A stretch of 61,990 nucleotides of DNA. Origin: DATEOR01 sp035698665. GTDB taxonomy: Bacteria > Actinomycetota > Thermoleophilia > Gaiellales > Gaiellaceae. The translations under genes were made by a program, and so were the position numbers. Position 1 is the first letter of the stretch. The number at the start of each line of letters is the position of its first letter. Under the pieces are notes generated by a model that was not told where the DNA came from, did no database searches, and saw only the letters and a list, made by a program, of their open reading frames with translations. Below are positions 18,424 to 26,720 of the stretch, one piece after another. Location of the stretch: NCBI GenBank assembly GCA_035698665.1, contig DASSBN010000060.1:1-61990 (forward strand), in the 5' to 3' direction.

Positions 18424-19423
18424 GCACCCCCAGGCCGGGTTGCTCCGACGGAATCTGGACCCCGTCGACGAACTCGACCCCCGTCCAAGGGTCGTCTCCG
18501 AGCAGGAGGTTGCCGTCGAGGTCGACGTGGTCGCAGAGGCTCGCCATCTGCGCCGCGGCCGCGATCCCGACGCTCGACTCGACCATGCAGCCGAGCATGA
18601 CGCCGAGCCCGAGCGCTCTCGCAGCGTAGGCCATCCGCACGGCCTCCCTGATGCCGCCGCTCTTCGCCAGCTTGAGATTGACGCCGTGCGCGCGCTCCGC
18701 GCAGCCACGGACATCACCCAGCGTGTGGCAATCCTCGTCGAGATAGATCGGGAGTGGCGATTTCTCCTTCAGCTGAGCGCCCCCGGGGTGCCCGGCTGCC
18801 AAAGGCTGCTCCACGTACTGGAGGCCGAGAGCCGCGAGTGCCTGGACGTTCTCGAGCGCCTCGTCGAGCTCCCAGGCCTCGTTCACATCCACCTGGAGGG
18901 GAAGCTCGGTCACCCCGCGCACGGCGCGGACCCGCTCCACATCGAGTCCGTCCCCCGCCCCGAGCTTGAGCTTGAGACGCTTGAACCGGTCGCCCACTCG
19001 CTCCGTGCGCCGCGCCATGTCGTCGGGATCGCCGAGCCAGATCGTCCAGGAGGTCGGCGGGCCCGTGCGATGCAGCCCGAGGAGCCGCCAGATAGGAACG
19101 CCGGCGGTCTTGCCGCAGAGGTCGTGCAGCGCCATGTCCACCGCGGCCTTCGCCGCGTGCTCGCCGGGAAGGGTCGCGAGGCGCCCTTCGATCTCGTCGA
19201 GCGCGAAGGGGTCGTCGCCCAGCAGCGGGTCCGCCTCCCCCAGAAAGGCCGTCGCCGAGTCGACGCTCTCGCCGTAGTGCTCCTGCGGCGAGGCCTCTCC
19301 GTGACCGACCAGGCCGTCGTGCTCGATCTCGACGAAGACGGACTCCACGGTCTCGTCGGTCGAGCGGGAGATGGAGAACGGCTCGCGCAGCGCGAGAGTC
19401 GCGGTCCGGTGGGTCAATCTCAT
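18398..19423 (-). CDS. Enolase-superfamily dipeptide epimerase / N-acyl amino acid racemase
   Basis: This 341-residue muconate-lactonising-type enzyme shows the expected catalytic set: KxK in RLKLKLGAG, the metal ligands Asp in VDVNEAW, Glu in VEQPL and Asp in YLDEDCH, and the second base Lys in NLKLAKSGG. L-Ala-D/L-Glu epimerases of murein recycling and DgcA racemases both belong here. The adjacent DUF1611 gene favours glutamate or glutamyl-peptide substrates. It is the first gene of a five-gene minus-strand cluster and starts seven bases after a TAGTGT -10. Confidence 0.88.
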   Translation of the reverse strand: MRLTHRTATLALREPFSISRSTDETVESVFVEIEHDGLVGHGEASPQEHYGESVDSATAFLGEADPLLGDDPFALDEIEGRLATLPGEHAAKAAVDMALHDLCGKTAGVPIWRLLGLHRTGPPTSWTIWLGDPDDMARRTERVGDRFKRLKLKLGAGDGLDVERVRAVRGVTELPLQVDVNEAWELDEALENVQALAALGLQYVEQPLAAGHPGGAQLKEKSPLPIYLDEDCHTLGDVRGCAERAHGVNLKLAKSGGIREAVRMAYAARALGLGVMLGCMVESSVGIAAAAQMASLCDHVDLDGNLLLGDDPWTGVEFVDGVQIPSEQPGLGVHEALSRTG

Positions 19424-19429
19424 GCGGGG

Positions 19430-19436
19430 TACACTA
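19430..19436. promoter_or_regulatory. Shared bidirectional -10 (TACACTA) for tRNA-Arg and the epimerase cluster
   Basis: Read on the plus strand, TACACT (19430-19435) is 10 bases before tRNA-Arg. Read on the minus strand, TAGTGT (19436-19431) is seven bases before the epimerase ATG. One heptamer therefore appears to serve both directions. Confidence 0.55.
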
Positions 19437-19445
19437 AGCCCCCAC

Positions 19446-19518
19446 GCGCCTGTAGCTCAGGGGATAGAGCGTGCGCCTCCGGAGCGCAAGGTCGCAGGTT
19501 CGATTCCTGCCAGGCGCA
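19446..19518 (+). tRNA. tRNA-Arg (anticodon CCG)
   Basis: A 73-base cloverleaf: acceptor GCGCCTG pairs with CAGGCGC, the D-arm reads GCTCAGGGGATAGAGC, the anticodon stem TGCGC/GCGCA carries loop CTCCGGA with CCG, and the T-arm is CAGGTTCGATTCCTG. The 3' CCA is not encoded. Confidence 0.96.
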
Positions 19519-19602
19519 TCTCGACCGGCCGACCGGTGTTGAACCTGCGGCCGGAACGTGACACCATCAATTCGACCTGGGACTCGGGGAGAGCGAGGGA
19601 CA

Positions 19603-20589
19603 ATGAGGCTGCGTCGGCTAATCGTGGTTGCGTTCGCGGGTGGCGCCCTTTTCGCCAGCGCGGGATCCGTCGCCAGCGGGTCGGAAGTCTGCTCGGCGAG
19701 CGGTCCGCGCATCTGCGTCGACATCACCGATACCCCCGACGCCGTCGCGCCGTCCAAAGCCGGCTCTCCGACCTACGTCTCGTACCTCGGGACGATCGTG
19801 AACCGGGACAACCAGACCGCGACGCACGTGGAGGCGAAGGTCGAGCTCTCCGCCGAGCTCACGCTCTACGCCGCGACGTCGACCCGGGGTTCCTGCACCA
19901 CGGCGGAGAACGTCGCGACCTGCGCCATCGGCCGAATGGCGGCCGGCGCAACCGTGACGTTCCAAGTCGCTGCGAAGACCCCGACGACGGAGGGGACCGT
20001 CAGCGCGAAGTACACCATCACGTTCGACGAGCACACGAACGACAACGGCTCGAAAGACCCGAAGCAGGACACCGTCGAGAAGACGGAGCAGACCACCGTC
20101 GACGCCGTCAACGGGAGTGCCGCGTCGTTCGTGCCGAAGGGGCAGAACGTCGACCTCTCGACCGACGCGACCGGCACGGGAGAGGCAACGGAGAACGACC
20201 CTCTGATCGGAAACGTCAAGATCACCTCTCCGGCCAACTCGCTGACCGCGTTCCTCGAAGAGGTCTCGGCTTCAGTGACCTGTCCGACCGGAGTCGTTTG
20301 CCGAGGCGGAGGCTGGCTGCACGCCACCGTTCCGGGCACGTTCAACCCGCCGCTCGTCTTCCCGTTGCGCTGGGACCAGACGGTCGTTCCGAAGAGCCTG
20401 AGCGCGAGGAAGTTCGCGGTCCTCACGACCGAGTGCCTCGACGGCTGCACCATTCAGGTGGTGTCGGGCAAGTGCAAGTCCGCGACCCCGGCTCCTTCCG
20501 AGCTCCCCTGCCTCTGGAACGTGCACGAGCTCGCGGACGGCGACTGGATCGCGTCGCTGATCAGCACCCACAACGGCTACATGCGCTAG
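19603..20589 (+). CDS. Secreted protein of unknown function
   Basis: The 328-residue product begins MRLRRLIVVAFAGGALFASA, a signal peptide probably cleaved near residues 24-28. The mature part is beta-rich and Thr/Val-rich, with an N-terminal segment (YLGTIVNRDNQTATHVEAKV ...) that resembles DUF11-type extracellular repeats, and six or more Cys. A GAGGG site precedes the ATG at 19603; an in-frame ATG at 19558 would break the signal peptide. The stop is shared with the convergent cyclase gene through CTAG. Confidence 0.8.
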   Translation: MRLRRLIVVAFAGGALFASAGSVASGSEVCSASGPRICVDITDTPDAVAPSKAGSPTYVSYLGTIVNRDNQTATHVEAKVELSAELTLYAATSTRGSCTTAENVATCAIGRMAAGATVTFQVAAKTPTTEGTVSAKYTITFDEHTNDNGSKDPKQDTVEKTEQTTVDAVNGSAASFVPKGQNVDLSTDATGTGEATENDPLIGNVKITSPANSLTAFLEEVSASVTCPTGVVCRGGGWLHATVPGTFNPPLVFPLRWDQTVVPKSLSARKFAVLTTECLDGCTIQVVSGKCKSATPAPSELPCLWNVHELADGDWIASLISTHNGYMR

Positions 20590-23500
20590 GCCGAGGCGGC
20601 GGGAACGCGAAGCGCCTCCGCCGCGACGGCGTTCCCTTTCGCATCGAGGAGGCCGAGCGCATCCTCCATGACCGCGGTCGCATCCTTCGGGCGCTCGCCC
20701 ATCCGCAGAACCTCGGCCAGATCGACGAGCGTGTCGGCCTGGGCGACGACGGAGTCGGTCTGCTCCAACAGCTCCACCGCCTCACCCATCAACTTCATCG
20801 CCCTGTCCCCCTGCCCATTCCGAGCCAGGATCTTGGCGTACACGGTCCGCCAGAGCGTCTGTGACGCGATGTCGTCGGCGTCTGCGATGTCCTGCGCGTG
20901 ACGGCACATCTGCTCGGCGTCCTCGAGACGGTCCTGGAGATAGAGGACGCGAGCGAGCTCCGCTGCGATCGTTGAAAGGAGGTACTTCTCGCCCAGCTCC
21001 GTCAGGGCTCCGTAATCACGGCGGAGCTCGCGCTCTGCAGCGACGAGGTCACCTGCGAGGCGCTCGACCCAGGCGGCCTCGAGCGAGGTCGATGCTCCGA
21101 CCACGGTTGGTCCGAGCTCCCCGAGCATCGCCTGCGCTTCTTTGTACAGGCGGCGAGCGCCGTCGAAATCCCCGAGCATGGCGCGAAGCGCCGCGAGGGT
21201 GCTCGTCACCATGCCGTTAGTCCGCCGATCGCCCTGAACCTCGGAGGCGATCTCCTCGCATCGCCGGACAGCTTCGGGAACCGGCGTCGGGCCGTGAAGT
21301 GCGGCGAGTGCGTAGTGCGCCGCAGCCAGACGTATCTGCCGGCCGTCGTTTGCTGCCCGTGCATGCTTCATCGCATACTCGGCGGCTCTGGTTGCGAGAC
21401 CGTAGCGGCCCGAAGTGCCATGGGCCAAGGCGAGTAGACGCCAGATCGTGGCCAGCGCGGCGTCGTTGTGCGCGCCGTCCGACTCGTCGAGCATCCCCAG
21501 GGCTTCCTCAGCGAGTCGCTCGCTCCACCGCTCAGCGGAGCCGGCCAGCGTCTTCATCCGTAGCAGGAAGAGCTCCGCAACCGCAGGGGCGAGTTCCTCG
21601 CCATCGCGTCGCGCCTCGATCGCCTCCTGCAGGAAGAGCTCGGCCCATGGGAACTCCCCGACCTCGAGCAGCGCCTCCCCGAGATCGGGGATCAGCGCAA
21701 GCCGTGCTGGATCGCGTTCGGGGAGGAGCACCGCCGCCCGCCGCAAGAGGTTTGCGGCCGCAGACATGTCACCGCGGGCGAACGCGCGACGACCGGCGGA
21801 AGACAGCCGCTTGGCCGCGCGGCGTCCCAGCTCCAGGCCGTGATCGTCGAGCGGGCCGAGCTCCTTCAGGTTGCTGTGCGCCTGCTCGAGGTGGTAGCCG
21901 AGGATCTCCTCGAACTCGACTGCGCGGTCGCGGTCCTCGTTCACCCGGTCGGCCCAACCGACGAAGCGCTCGTGCAGCATCGCCCGGGTGCGCTTGAGCA
22001 TCCCCTGGTAGGCCGCCTCGCGAACGAGGACATGAGCGAAGCGGTAGTGGGCGCCGGCGCCGATCGACTCGATTCCCGTCTGGACGAGGTGTTTTCGGCA
22101 GAGGGAGGGAATGATCTTCCCGAGCTGGGCGGCCACGTCTTCGGAGACCAGCTCGCGCAGGGCGTCCTCCGGGAAGACGAGCCCCGCCACGGCGGCGGCT
22201 TCGATCACCGCGCGCTCTTCCGGCCCGAGCAAGTCGAGACGGGCGGCGAGCAGCGCCTGGATCGTCGGTGGCACCGCGATCTCGGCGGCGCTCCCGACCG
22301 GCACCCAGCGATCGTTTTCAAGCCGTAGCGCGCCTTCGTCCACCATCATCGAGAGCATCTGCTCGACGAAGAGCGGGTTGCCCTCGGCCGCCTCGACGAT
22401 CCGCGCGTGTACTTCGGGATCGAGCCCGGCGCTCCCCAAGAGGTTTTCCGCCACGCGCGCCGCATCGTCTGCGGACAGCGGCTCGAGTGACACGACGCGA
22501 GATCCCTGCAGGTCCCCCCAGGCGGGCCGGATGTCGAGCAGCTCGTGGCGGGCCAGGCACACGAGGACGATCGGCCGCTCGGCCGAGTTGAGCACGTGCT
22601 CGATGAGGTCGAGGAGCGTCGACTCGGCCCAGTGGATGTCCTCGATGACGACCACGAGCGGCCTGACGGCCGCCATGGTCTCGAACAGCTTGCGCACGCC
22701 CCAGAAGGTCTCCTCGACGGGGAACTCTTCGCCCGAGAGGCCGACCGCAGCGGCAAGGCGCCGCGCGACGGCGTCGTCTTGCGCAAGAGCTGCGATCTTC
22801 GCGCGCGCCATCTCCGGGGGGTCCTCCTCCAAGATTCCGGCCGCTTTTCTGACGATCTCCAGGACCGGCCAGAACGTGATGCCGCGTCCATGTGAGAGGC
22901 AGCGCCCGCGAGCGATGGCGGCCGCCCGGCTGACCTGCGTCTCGAGTTCCTCGGCCAGGCGTGACTTTCCCATGCCGGGACTGCCGAAGACCGTCGCGAG
23001 CCTGCACCGCCCTGCCGAGACCGCGTCCGAGAATGCCGCGAGCAAGAGCCCGAGCTCCTGCTCCCGTCCGACGAGCGGCCCATGCTCGGTCGCGACGCGT
23101 GACTCGGCCTTCGGGGGGCCGAGAAGTCGGTAGGCGGGCACCGGCTCGGCCTTGCCCTTGAGCTCGAGCGGCTCGACTGCCTCGACCTCGACCGCGTCGC
23201 GGACGAGGCGATACGTCAGATCCCCGAGGAGAACCTCGCCCGACGCGGCGGTCTGCTCGAGTCGCGCGGCGACGTTGACCGTGTCTCCGGTGACGAGGCG
23301 CTGCCCGGCGGTCACGTCCCCGGCGACAACCTCACCGGTGTTGACGCCGGTGCGGTTCGCGAGCCGCACTCCCCAGCCACGCTCGAGCTCTTCGTTCAGC
23401 TCCGCGAGGGCCGTCTGCATCTCAGCGGCCGCCCTGACCGCGCGAAGGGCATCGTCCTCGCGGAGCTTCGGTAGCCCGAAGACCGCCATGATCGCGTCGC

Positions 23501-23759
23501 CGATGAACTTCTCGACGGCTCCCCCATGGAGCTCGAGGACCGCCTGCATCGCCTCGAAGTACTTCTGCAGGATCTCCCGGAGCGTCTCCGAGTCCATCGA
23601 CTCGCCGAGGCTCGTGGAGCCGACGAGATCCGTGAAGACGACGGTGACGGTCTTGCGGACCTCCTGCGGGGCCTGGGCTGCAGCGAACGGGGTCCCGCAG
23701 AACCCGCAAAGACGGAACCGATCGGGGTTTTCCTCGCCACAATTGGCGCAGATCTTCAC
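20586..23759 (-). CDS. Zinc-ribbon / class III nucleotide cyclase / AAA ATPase / TPR regulator
   Basis: The 1057-residue protein opens with a zinc ribbon (Cys 4, 7, 18, 21). A class III cyclase domain spans about 36-215 with both metal aspartates (FTDLVGS D44; FIGDAIMAVFG D88) and the Asn/Arg pair in TVNVAARLE, so cyclase activity is possible. An AAA-type ATPase follows with Walker A GSPGMGKS at 259-266 and Walker B LVVVIEDIHW, then TPR-like helices to the end. This is a common actinobacterial signalling layout; the stimulus is unknown. The GTG is six bases after TACACT. Confidence 0.92.
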   Translation of the reverse strand: MKICANCGEENPDRFRLCGFCGTPFAAAQAPQEVRKTVTVVFTDLVGSTSLGESMDSETLREILQKYFEAMQAVLELHGGAVEKFIGDAIMAVFGLPKLREDDALRAVRAAAEMQTALAELNEELERGWGVRLANRTGVNTGEVVAGDVTAGQRLVTGDTVNVAARLEQTAASGEVLLGDLTYRLVRDAVEVEAVEPLELKGKAEPVPAYRLLGPPKAESRVATEHGPLVGREQELGLLLAAFSDAVSAGRCRLATVFGSPGMGKSRLAEELETQVSRAAAIARGRCLSHGRGITFWPVLEIVRKAAGILEEDPPEMARAKIAALAQDDAVARRLAAAVGLSGEEFPVEETFWGVRKLFETMAAVRPLVVVIEDIHWAESTLLDLIEHVLNSAERPIVLVCLARHELLDIRPAWGDLQGSRVVSLEPLSADDAARVAENLLGSAGLDPEVHARIVEAAEGNPLFVEQMLSMMVDEGALRLENDRWVPVGSAAEIAVPPTIQALLAARLDLLGPEERAVIEAAAVAGLVFPEDALRELVSEDVAAQLGKIIPSLCRKHLVQTGIESIGAGAHYRFAHVLVREAAYQGMLKRTRAMLHERFVGWADRVNEDRDRAVEFEEILGYHLEQAHSNLKELGPLDDHGLELGRRAAKRLSSAGRRAFARGDMSAAANLLRRAAVLLPERDPARLALIPDLGEALLEVGEFPWAELFLQEAIEARRDGEELAPAVAELFLLRMKTLAGSAERWSERLAEEALGMLDESDGAHNDAALATIWRLLALAHGTSGRYGLATRAAEYAMKHARAANDGRQIRLAAAHYALAALHGPTPVPEAVRRCEEIASEVQGDRRTNGMVTSTLAALRAMLGDFDGARRLYKEAQAMLGELGPTVVGASTSLEAAWVERLAGDLVAAERELRRDYGALTELGEKYLLSTIAAELARVLYLQDRLEDAEQMCRHAQDIADADDIASQTLWRTVYAKILARNGQGDRAMKLMGEAVELLEQTDSVVAQADTLVDLAEVLRMGERPKDATAVMEDALGLLDAKGNAVAAEALRVPAASA

Positions 23760-23765
23760 CGTTTG

Positions 23766-23771
23766 AGTGTA
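23766..23771 (-). promoter_or_regulatory. -10 element of the cyclase-ATPase gene (leaderless layout)
   Basis: TACACT on the minus strand ends six bases before the GTG at 23759. No Shine-Dalgarno site is present. Confidence 0.5.
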
Positions 23772-23885
23772 CTCCCGAAGGGAAGCGGCACCGTCTCGAG
23801 GAGCATGGGATTTGCAGGCAGAACGAGGGGTTCGGAGTACAATCTCGTACTCCGGGCATGCAACTCGACGATCCCCTCAGTACCG

Positions 23886-24878
23886 ATGGCACGGCCGACT
23901 CTGCCCCGCATCAGGCGTGGACGGGCCCGCGGCGAAGCGGGTCCTCTCGTCGAGCGGACCGAGCCTCGGATCGCCGAGCTCTCCGCTAACGGCCTCACCT
24001 GGATCCACATCAACGAGCCGGGCCCGCTCGAGGCCGCGGTCCTCGCCGAGCGCTTCGGCTTCCACGAGCTCGACATCGAGGACGTCCTCTCGAAGCGGCA
24101 GCGCCCGAAGATCGACGAGTACCCGGACTACCTCTTCATCGTCCTCCACTTTCCGATCTACGACAAGACGGTCCAGCGGCTGAACGCCGCCGAGCTCGAT
24201 GTCTTCCTCGGCCAGGACTTCCTCATCACGCTCGCCAACGTCGAGCTCCTGCCGGCCACCTATCTCTTCAGGCGCTGCGAGGAGGACGCGGAGCTTCGCG
24301 AGGAGCTCTTCTCGAAGGCGGCGGGCTATCTGCTCTACCACGTCCTCGACGATCTCTTCGACTACTGCTTCCCCATCCTCGACAAGATCGGGCACAAGCT
24401 CGACGCGATCGAGGACCAGCTCGAGGAGCGGCGCAGCGAGGAGATCGTCCGTGACATCTCCGACGCGAAGCAGGAGATCATCGCCTACCGGAAGATCATC
24501 AAGCCCGAGCGCGCCACGCTGCGTCTGCTCGAGCGTTTCACCCAGCGTTTCCTCCCGCAGGACCTCGAGCTCTATTTCGACGACATCATCGACGCGGCCG
24601 AGCGCATCTGGGACCTCCTGGACAACTACAAGGAGGTCGTCGAGGCGCTCGAGGACACGAACGAGTCGATCATCTCGCACCGCCAGCAGTACCGGCTCCA
24701 GCTCCTGACCGTCGTTTCCGTGATCCTGCTCCCGCTCACGCTGATCGCGAGCATCTTCGGGATGAACACGCACGTTCCCGGCGAAGGCGGCGCCGAGGGA
24801 TTCTGGCTGGTCATCGGCCTGATGGTTCTGCTCGGCATCGCGCTTCTCGGCGTCTTTCGCTGGCGCCGCTGGTTGTGA
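23886..24878 (+). CDS. corA: CorA-family magnesium/cobalt transporter
   Basis: The 330-residue protein has the large acidic cytoplasmic N-terminal domain with long helices, then two C-terminal membrane segments. The ion-selectivity motif GMN is present in ASIFGMNTHVPGEG at the end of the first segment. I start at the ATG at 23886 (MARPTLPRIRRG); the frame is open far upstream, but that stretch is antisense to the cyclase gene. TACAAT at 23838-23843 may be its -10. It leads a corA-HIT-manB unit. Confidence 0.92.
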   Translation: MARPTLPRIRRGRARGEAGPLVERTEPRIAELSANGLTWIHINEPGPLEAAVLAERFGFHELDIEDVLSKRQRPKIDEYPDYLFIVLHFPIYDKTVQRLNAAELDVFLGQDFLITLANVELLPATYLFRRCEEDAELREELFSKAAGYLLYHVLDDLFDYCFPILDKIGHKLDAIEDQLEERRSEEIVRDISDAKQEIIAYRKIIKPERATLRLLERFTQRFLPQDLELYFDDIIDAAERIWDLLDNYKEVVEALEDTNESIISHRQQYRLQLLTVVSVILLPLTLIASIFGMNTHVPGEGGAEGFWLVIGLMVLLGIALLGVFRWRRWL

Positions 24879-24885
24879 GCCAGGC

Positions 24886-25362
24886 GTGAAGCAGCTCTGG
24901 GCTCCCTGGCGCCTGGAGTACATCCAGCGGGCCGATGAGCAGGATGGTTGCGTGTTCTGCCGCGCACTGGAGGCCGACGACGAGACGGGCCTCGTCGTCC
25001 GCCGCGGCGAGCGAGCGTTCGTCCTCCTCAACAAGTACCCATACGCCTCGGGACACCTGATGGTCGCGCCGATGCGACACGAAGGCGACTTCGGCGGGCT
25101 CGACCGCGACGAGGCGACGGAGGTGCACCAGCTCGCCTCCGCGGCGCTCGGCGCACTCGCCGCAACGATGAGCCCGCAGGGGTTCAACCTGGGCTGGAAT
25201 CTCGGGCGAATCGCAGGCGCCGGCGTTATCGACCACGTCCACCTGCACGTCGTTCCGCGCTGGGCCGGAGACACGAACTTCATGCCTGTCCTCGCGGATC
25301 TGAAGGTTCTCCCGGAGGCGCTCGAAACGACCCGCCGTAAGATCGCGGCTGCATGGCCCTAG
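24886..25362 (+). CDS. HIT-family nucleotide hydrolase/phosphorylase
   Basis: A 158-residue histidine-triad protein. The triad HVHLHVVPRW is complete, and the N-terminus MKQLWAPWRLEYIQ with GCVFC resembles the actinobacterial Ap4A phosphorylase group. Substrates are probably dinucleoside polyphosphates or adenylated compounds. The GTG is eight bases after corA and the gene overlaps manB by 10 bases. Confidence 0.88.
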   Translation: MKQLWAPWRLEYIQRADEQDGCVFCRALEADDETGLVVRRGERAFVLLNKYPYASGHLMVAPMRHEGDFGGLDRDEATEVHQLASAALGALAATMSPQGFNLGWNLGRIAGAGVIDHVHLHVVPRWAGDTNFMPVLADLKVLPEALETTRRKIAAAWP

Positions 25363-26714
25363 ACCCCAAGGTCTTCAAGGCATACGACGTGCGCGGGCTC
25401 TACCCGTCCGAGCTGGACGAGGCGGGCGCCTACGCCGTGGGGCGGGCCTTCGTCGAGGAGTTCGAGCCCGGGAAGATCGCAGTCGGCCGTGACATGAGGG
25501 TCTCCTCGCCGTCCATGGCGGAGGCGGTTGTCCAAGGAGCCGCCGATGGGGGCGCCGAGGTCGTCGACATCGGGATGATCGGGACGGAAATGCTCTATTT
25601 CGGCGTCGGCGAGCTCGAGGCCGACGGCGGTGTCATGGTCACCGCCTCGCACAATCCCAAGGAGTACACGGGGATGAAGATCGTGCGTCGGGGCGCGCTA
25701 CCCGTCGGCGGCGACTCGGGCCTGCTCGCGATCCGCGACCGCGCCGTGTCGATTCAGGACACGCCGGGGTCAGACCCCGCCGTGTCCGAAACGGTCGACA
25801 TCTACCCCGCCTTCGTCGAGCGCGTCCTCTCGTTCATCGACATCGGCGAGGTCAAGCCGCTCCGCGTGGTCATCGATGCGGGGAACGGCATGGCCGGAGC
25901 GATGATGCCCCCGATCCTGGAGCGCCTGCCGGTCGACGCCGTGCGGTGCTTCTTCGATCCGGACGGGAGCTTCCCGAACCACGAGCCCAACCCGCTCCTG
26001 CCCGAGAACCGAGAGTTCGTCATGTCCAAGGTCCGCGAGGAGAGTGCCGACCTCGGGATCGCCTTCGACGGGGACGCCGACCGCTGCTTCTTCGTGGACG
26101 ACACAGGCGAGTTCGTCCCGGGAGACTTCGTCACCGCCCTGCTCGCCGAGTCCATGCTCGAGAAGGAGCGCGGCGCGAAGATCATCTACGACGTCCGCGC
26201 CAGCTGGGCGGTCCCCGATGTGGTCGAGAAGCACGGCGGGAGCCCGCTCGTCAACCGGGTCGGACACGCCTTCATCAAAGAGCGCATGCGGAAGGAAGGC
26301 GCGCTCTTCGGCGGCGAGGTCTCGGGCCACTACTACTTCCGCGACTTCAACCAGGCGGACTCCGGCACGATCCCCGCCCTCCTCATGCTCGAGCTCGTCT
26401 CGAAGCGCGGAGAGCGGCTCTCTGAGATCCTCCGCCCGTTCACCGAGCACTACTTCATCACGGGTGAGCTGAACACGCCCGTTCCCGACGTCGCCCTCAA
26501 GCTGCAGGAGCTGAAGGAGCACTTCGCGGACGAGGGCGAGATCTCGCACCTGGACGGGATCTCCGTGACCGCCGAGGACTGGCACATGAACGTCCGCCCG
26601 TCGAACACCGAGCCGCTCCTGCGCCTGAACCTCGAGGCTCTCGACCGCGAGCTGATGGAGCGCAAGCGCGACGAGGCCCTCGCCGTGATTCGCGGCGAGG
26701 GCCCCATCAACTGA
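25353..26714 (+). CDS. manB: Phosphomannomutase / phosphoglucomutase
   Basis: The 453-residue alpha-D-phosphohexomutase shows the four domain signatures: FKAYDVRGLYP at the start, the phosphoserine loop TASHNPKEY, metal-binding FDGDADRC, the sugar-binding GGEVSGHYYFRDF, and phosphate-binding RPSNTEPLLRLN. It supplies mannose-1-P or glucose-1-P for cell-surface polysaccharide. A 31-base palindromic element is translated within a variable loop between the first two domains. Confidence 0.95.
   Translation: MALDPKVFKAYDVRGLYPSELDEAGAYAVGRAFVEEFEPGKIAVGRDMRVSSPSMAEAVVQGAADGGAEVVDIGMIGTEMLYFGVGELEADGGVMVTASHNPKEYTGMKIVRRGALPVGGDSGLLAIRDRAVSIQDTPGSDPAVSETVDIYPAFVERVLSFIDIGEVKPLRVVIDAGNGMAGAMMPPILERLPVDAVRCFFDPDGSFPNHEPNPLLPENREFVMSKVREESADLGIAFDGDADRCFFVDDTGEFVPGDFVTALLAESMLEKERGAKIIYDVRASWAVPDVVEKHGGSPLVNRVGHAFIKERMRKEGALFGGEVSGHYYFRDFNQADSGTIPALLMLELVSKRGERLSEILRPFTEHYFITGELNTPVPDVALKLQELKEHFADEGEISHLDGISVTAEDWHMNVRPSNTEPLLRLNLEALDRELMERKRDEALAVIRGEGPIN
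25757..25787. repeat. Nested palindromic repeat element inside manB
   Basis: Arms GGACACG/CGTGTCC enclose CGGGGTC/GACCCCG around a central A, with a single C-C mismatch. The core is the same as at 3331-3355 in pyrK. It encodes DTPGSDPAVS, an apparent in-frame insertion. Confidence 0.55.
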
Positions 26715-26720
26715 CGCCGG

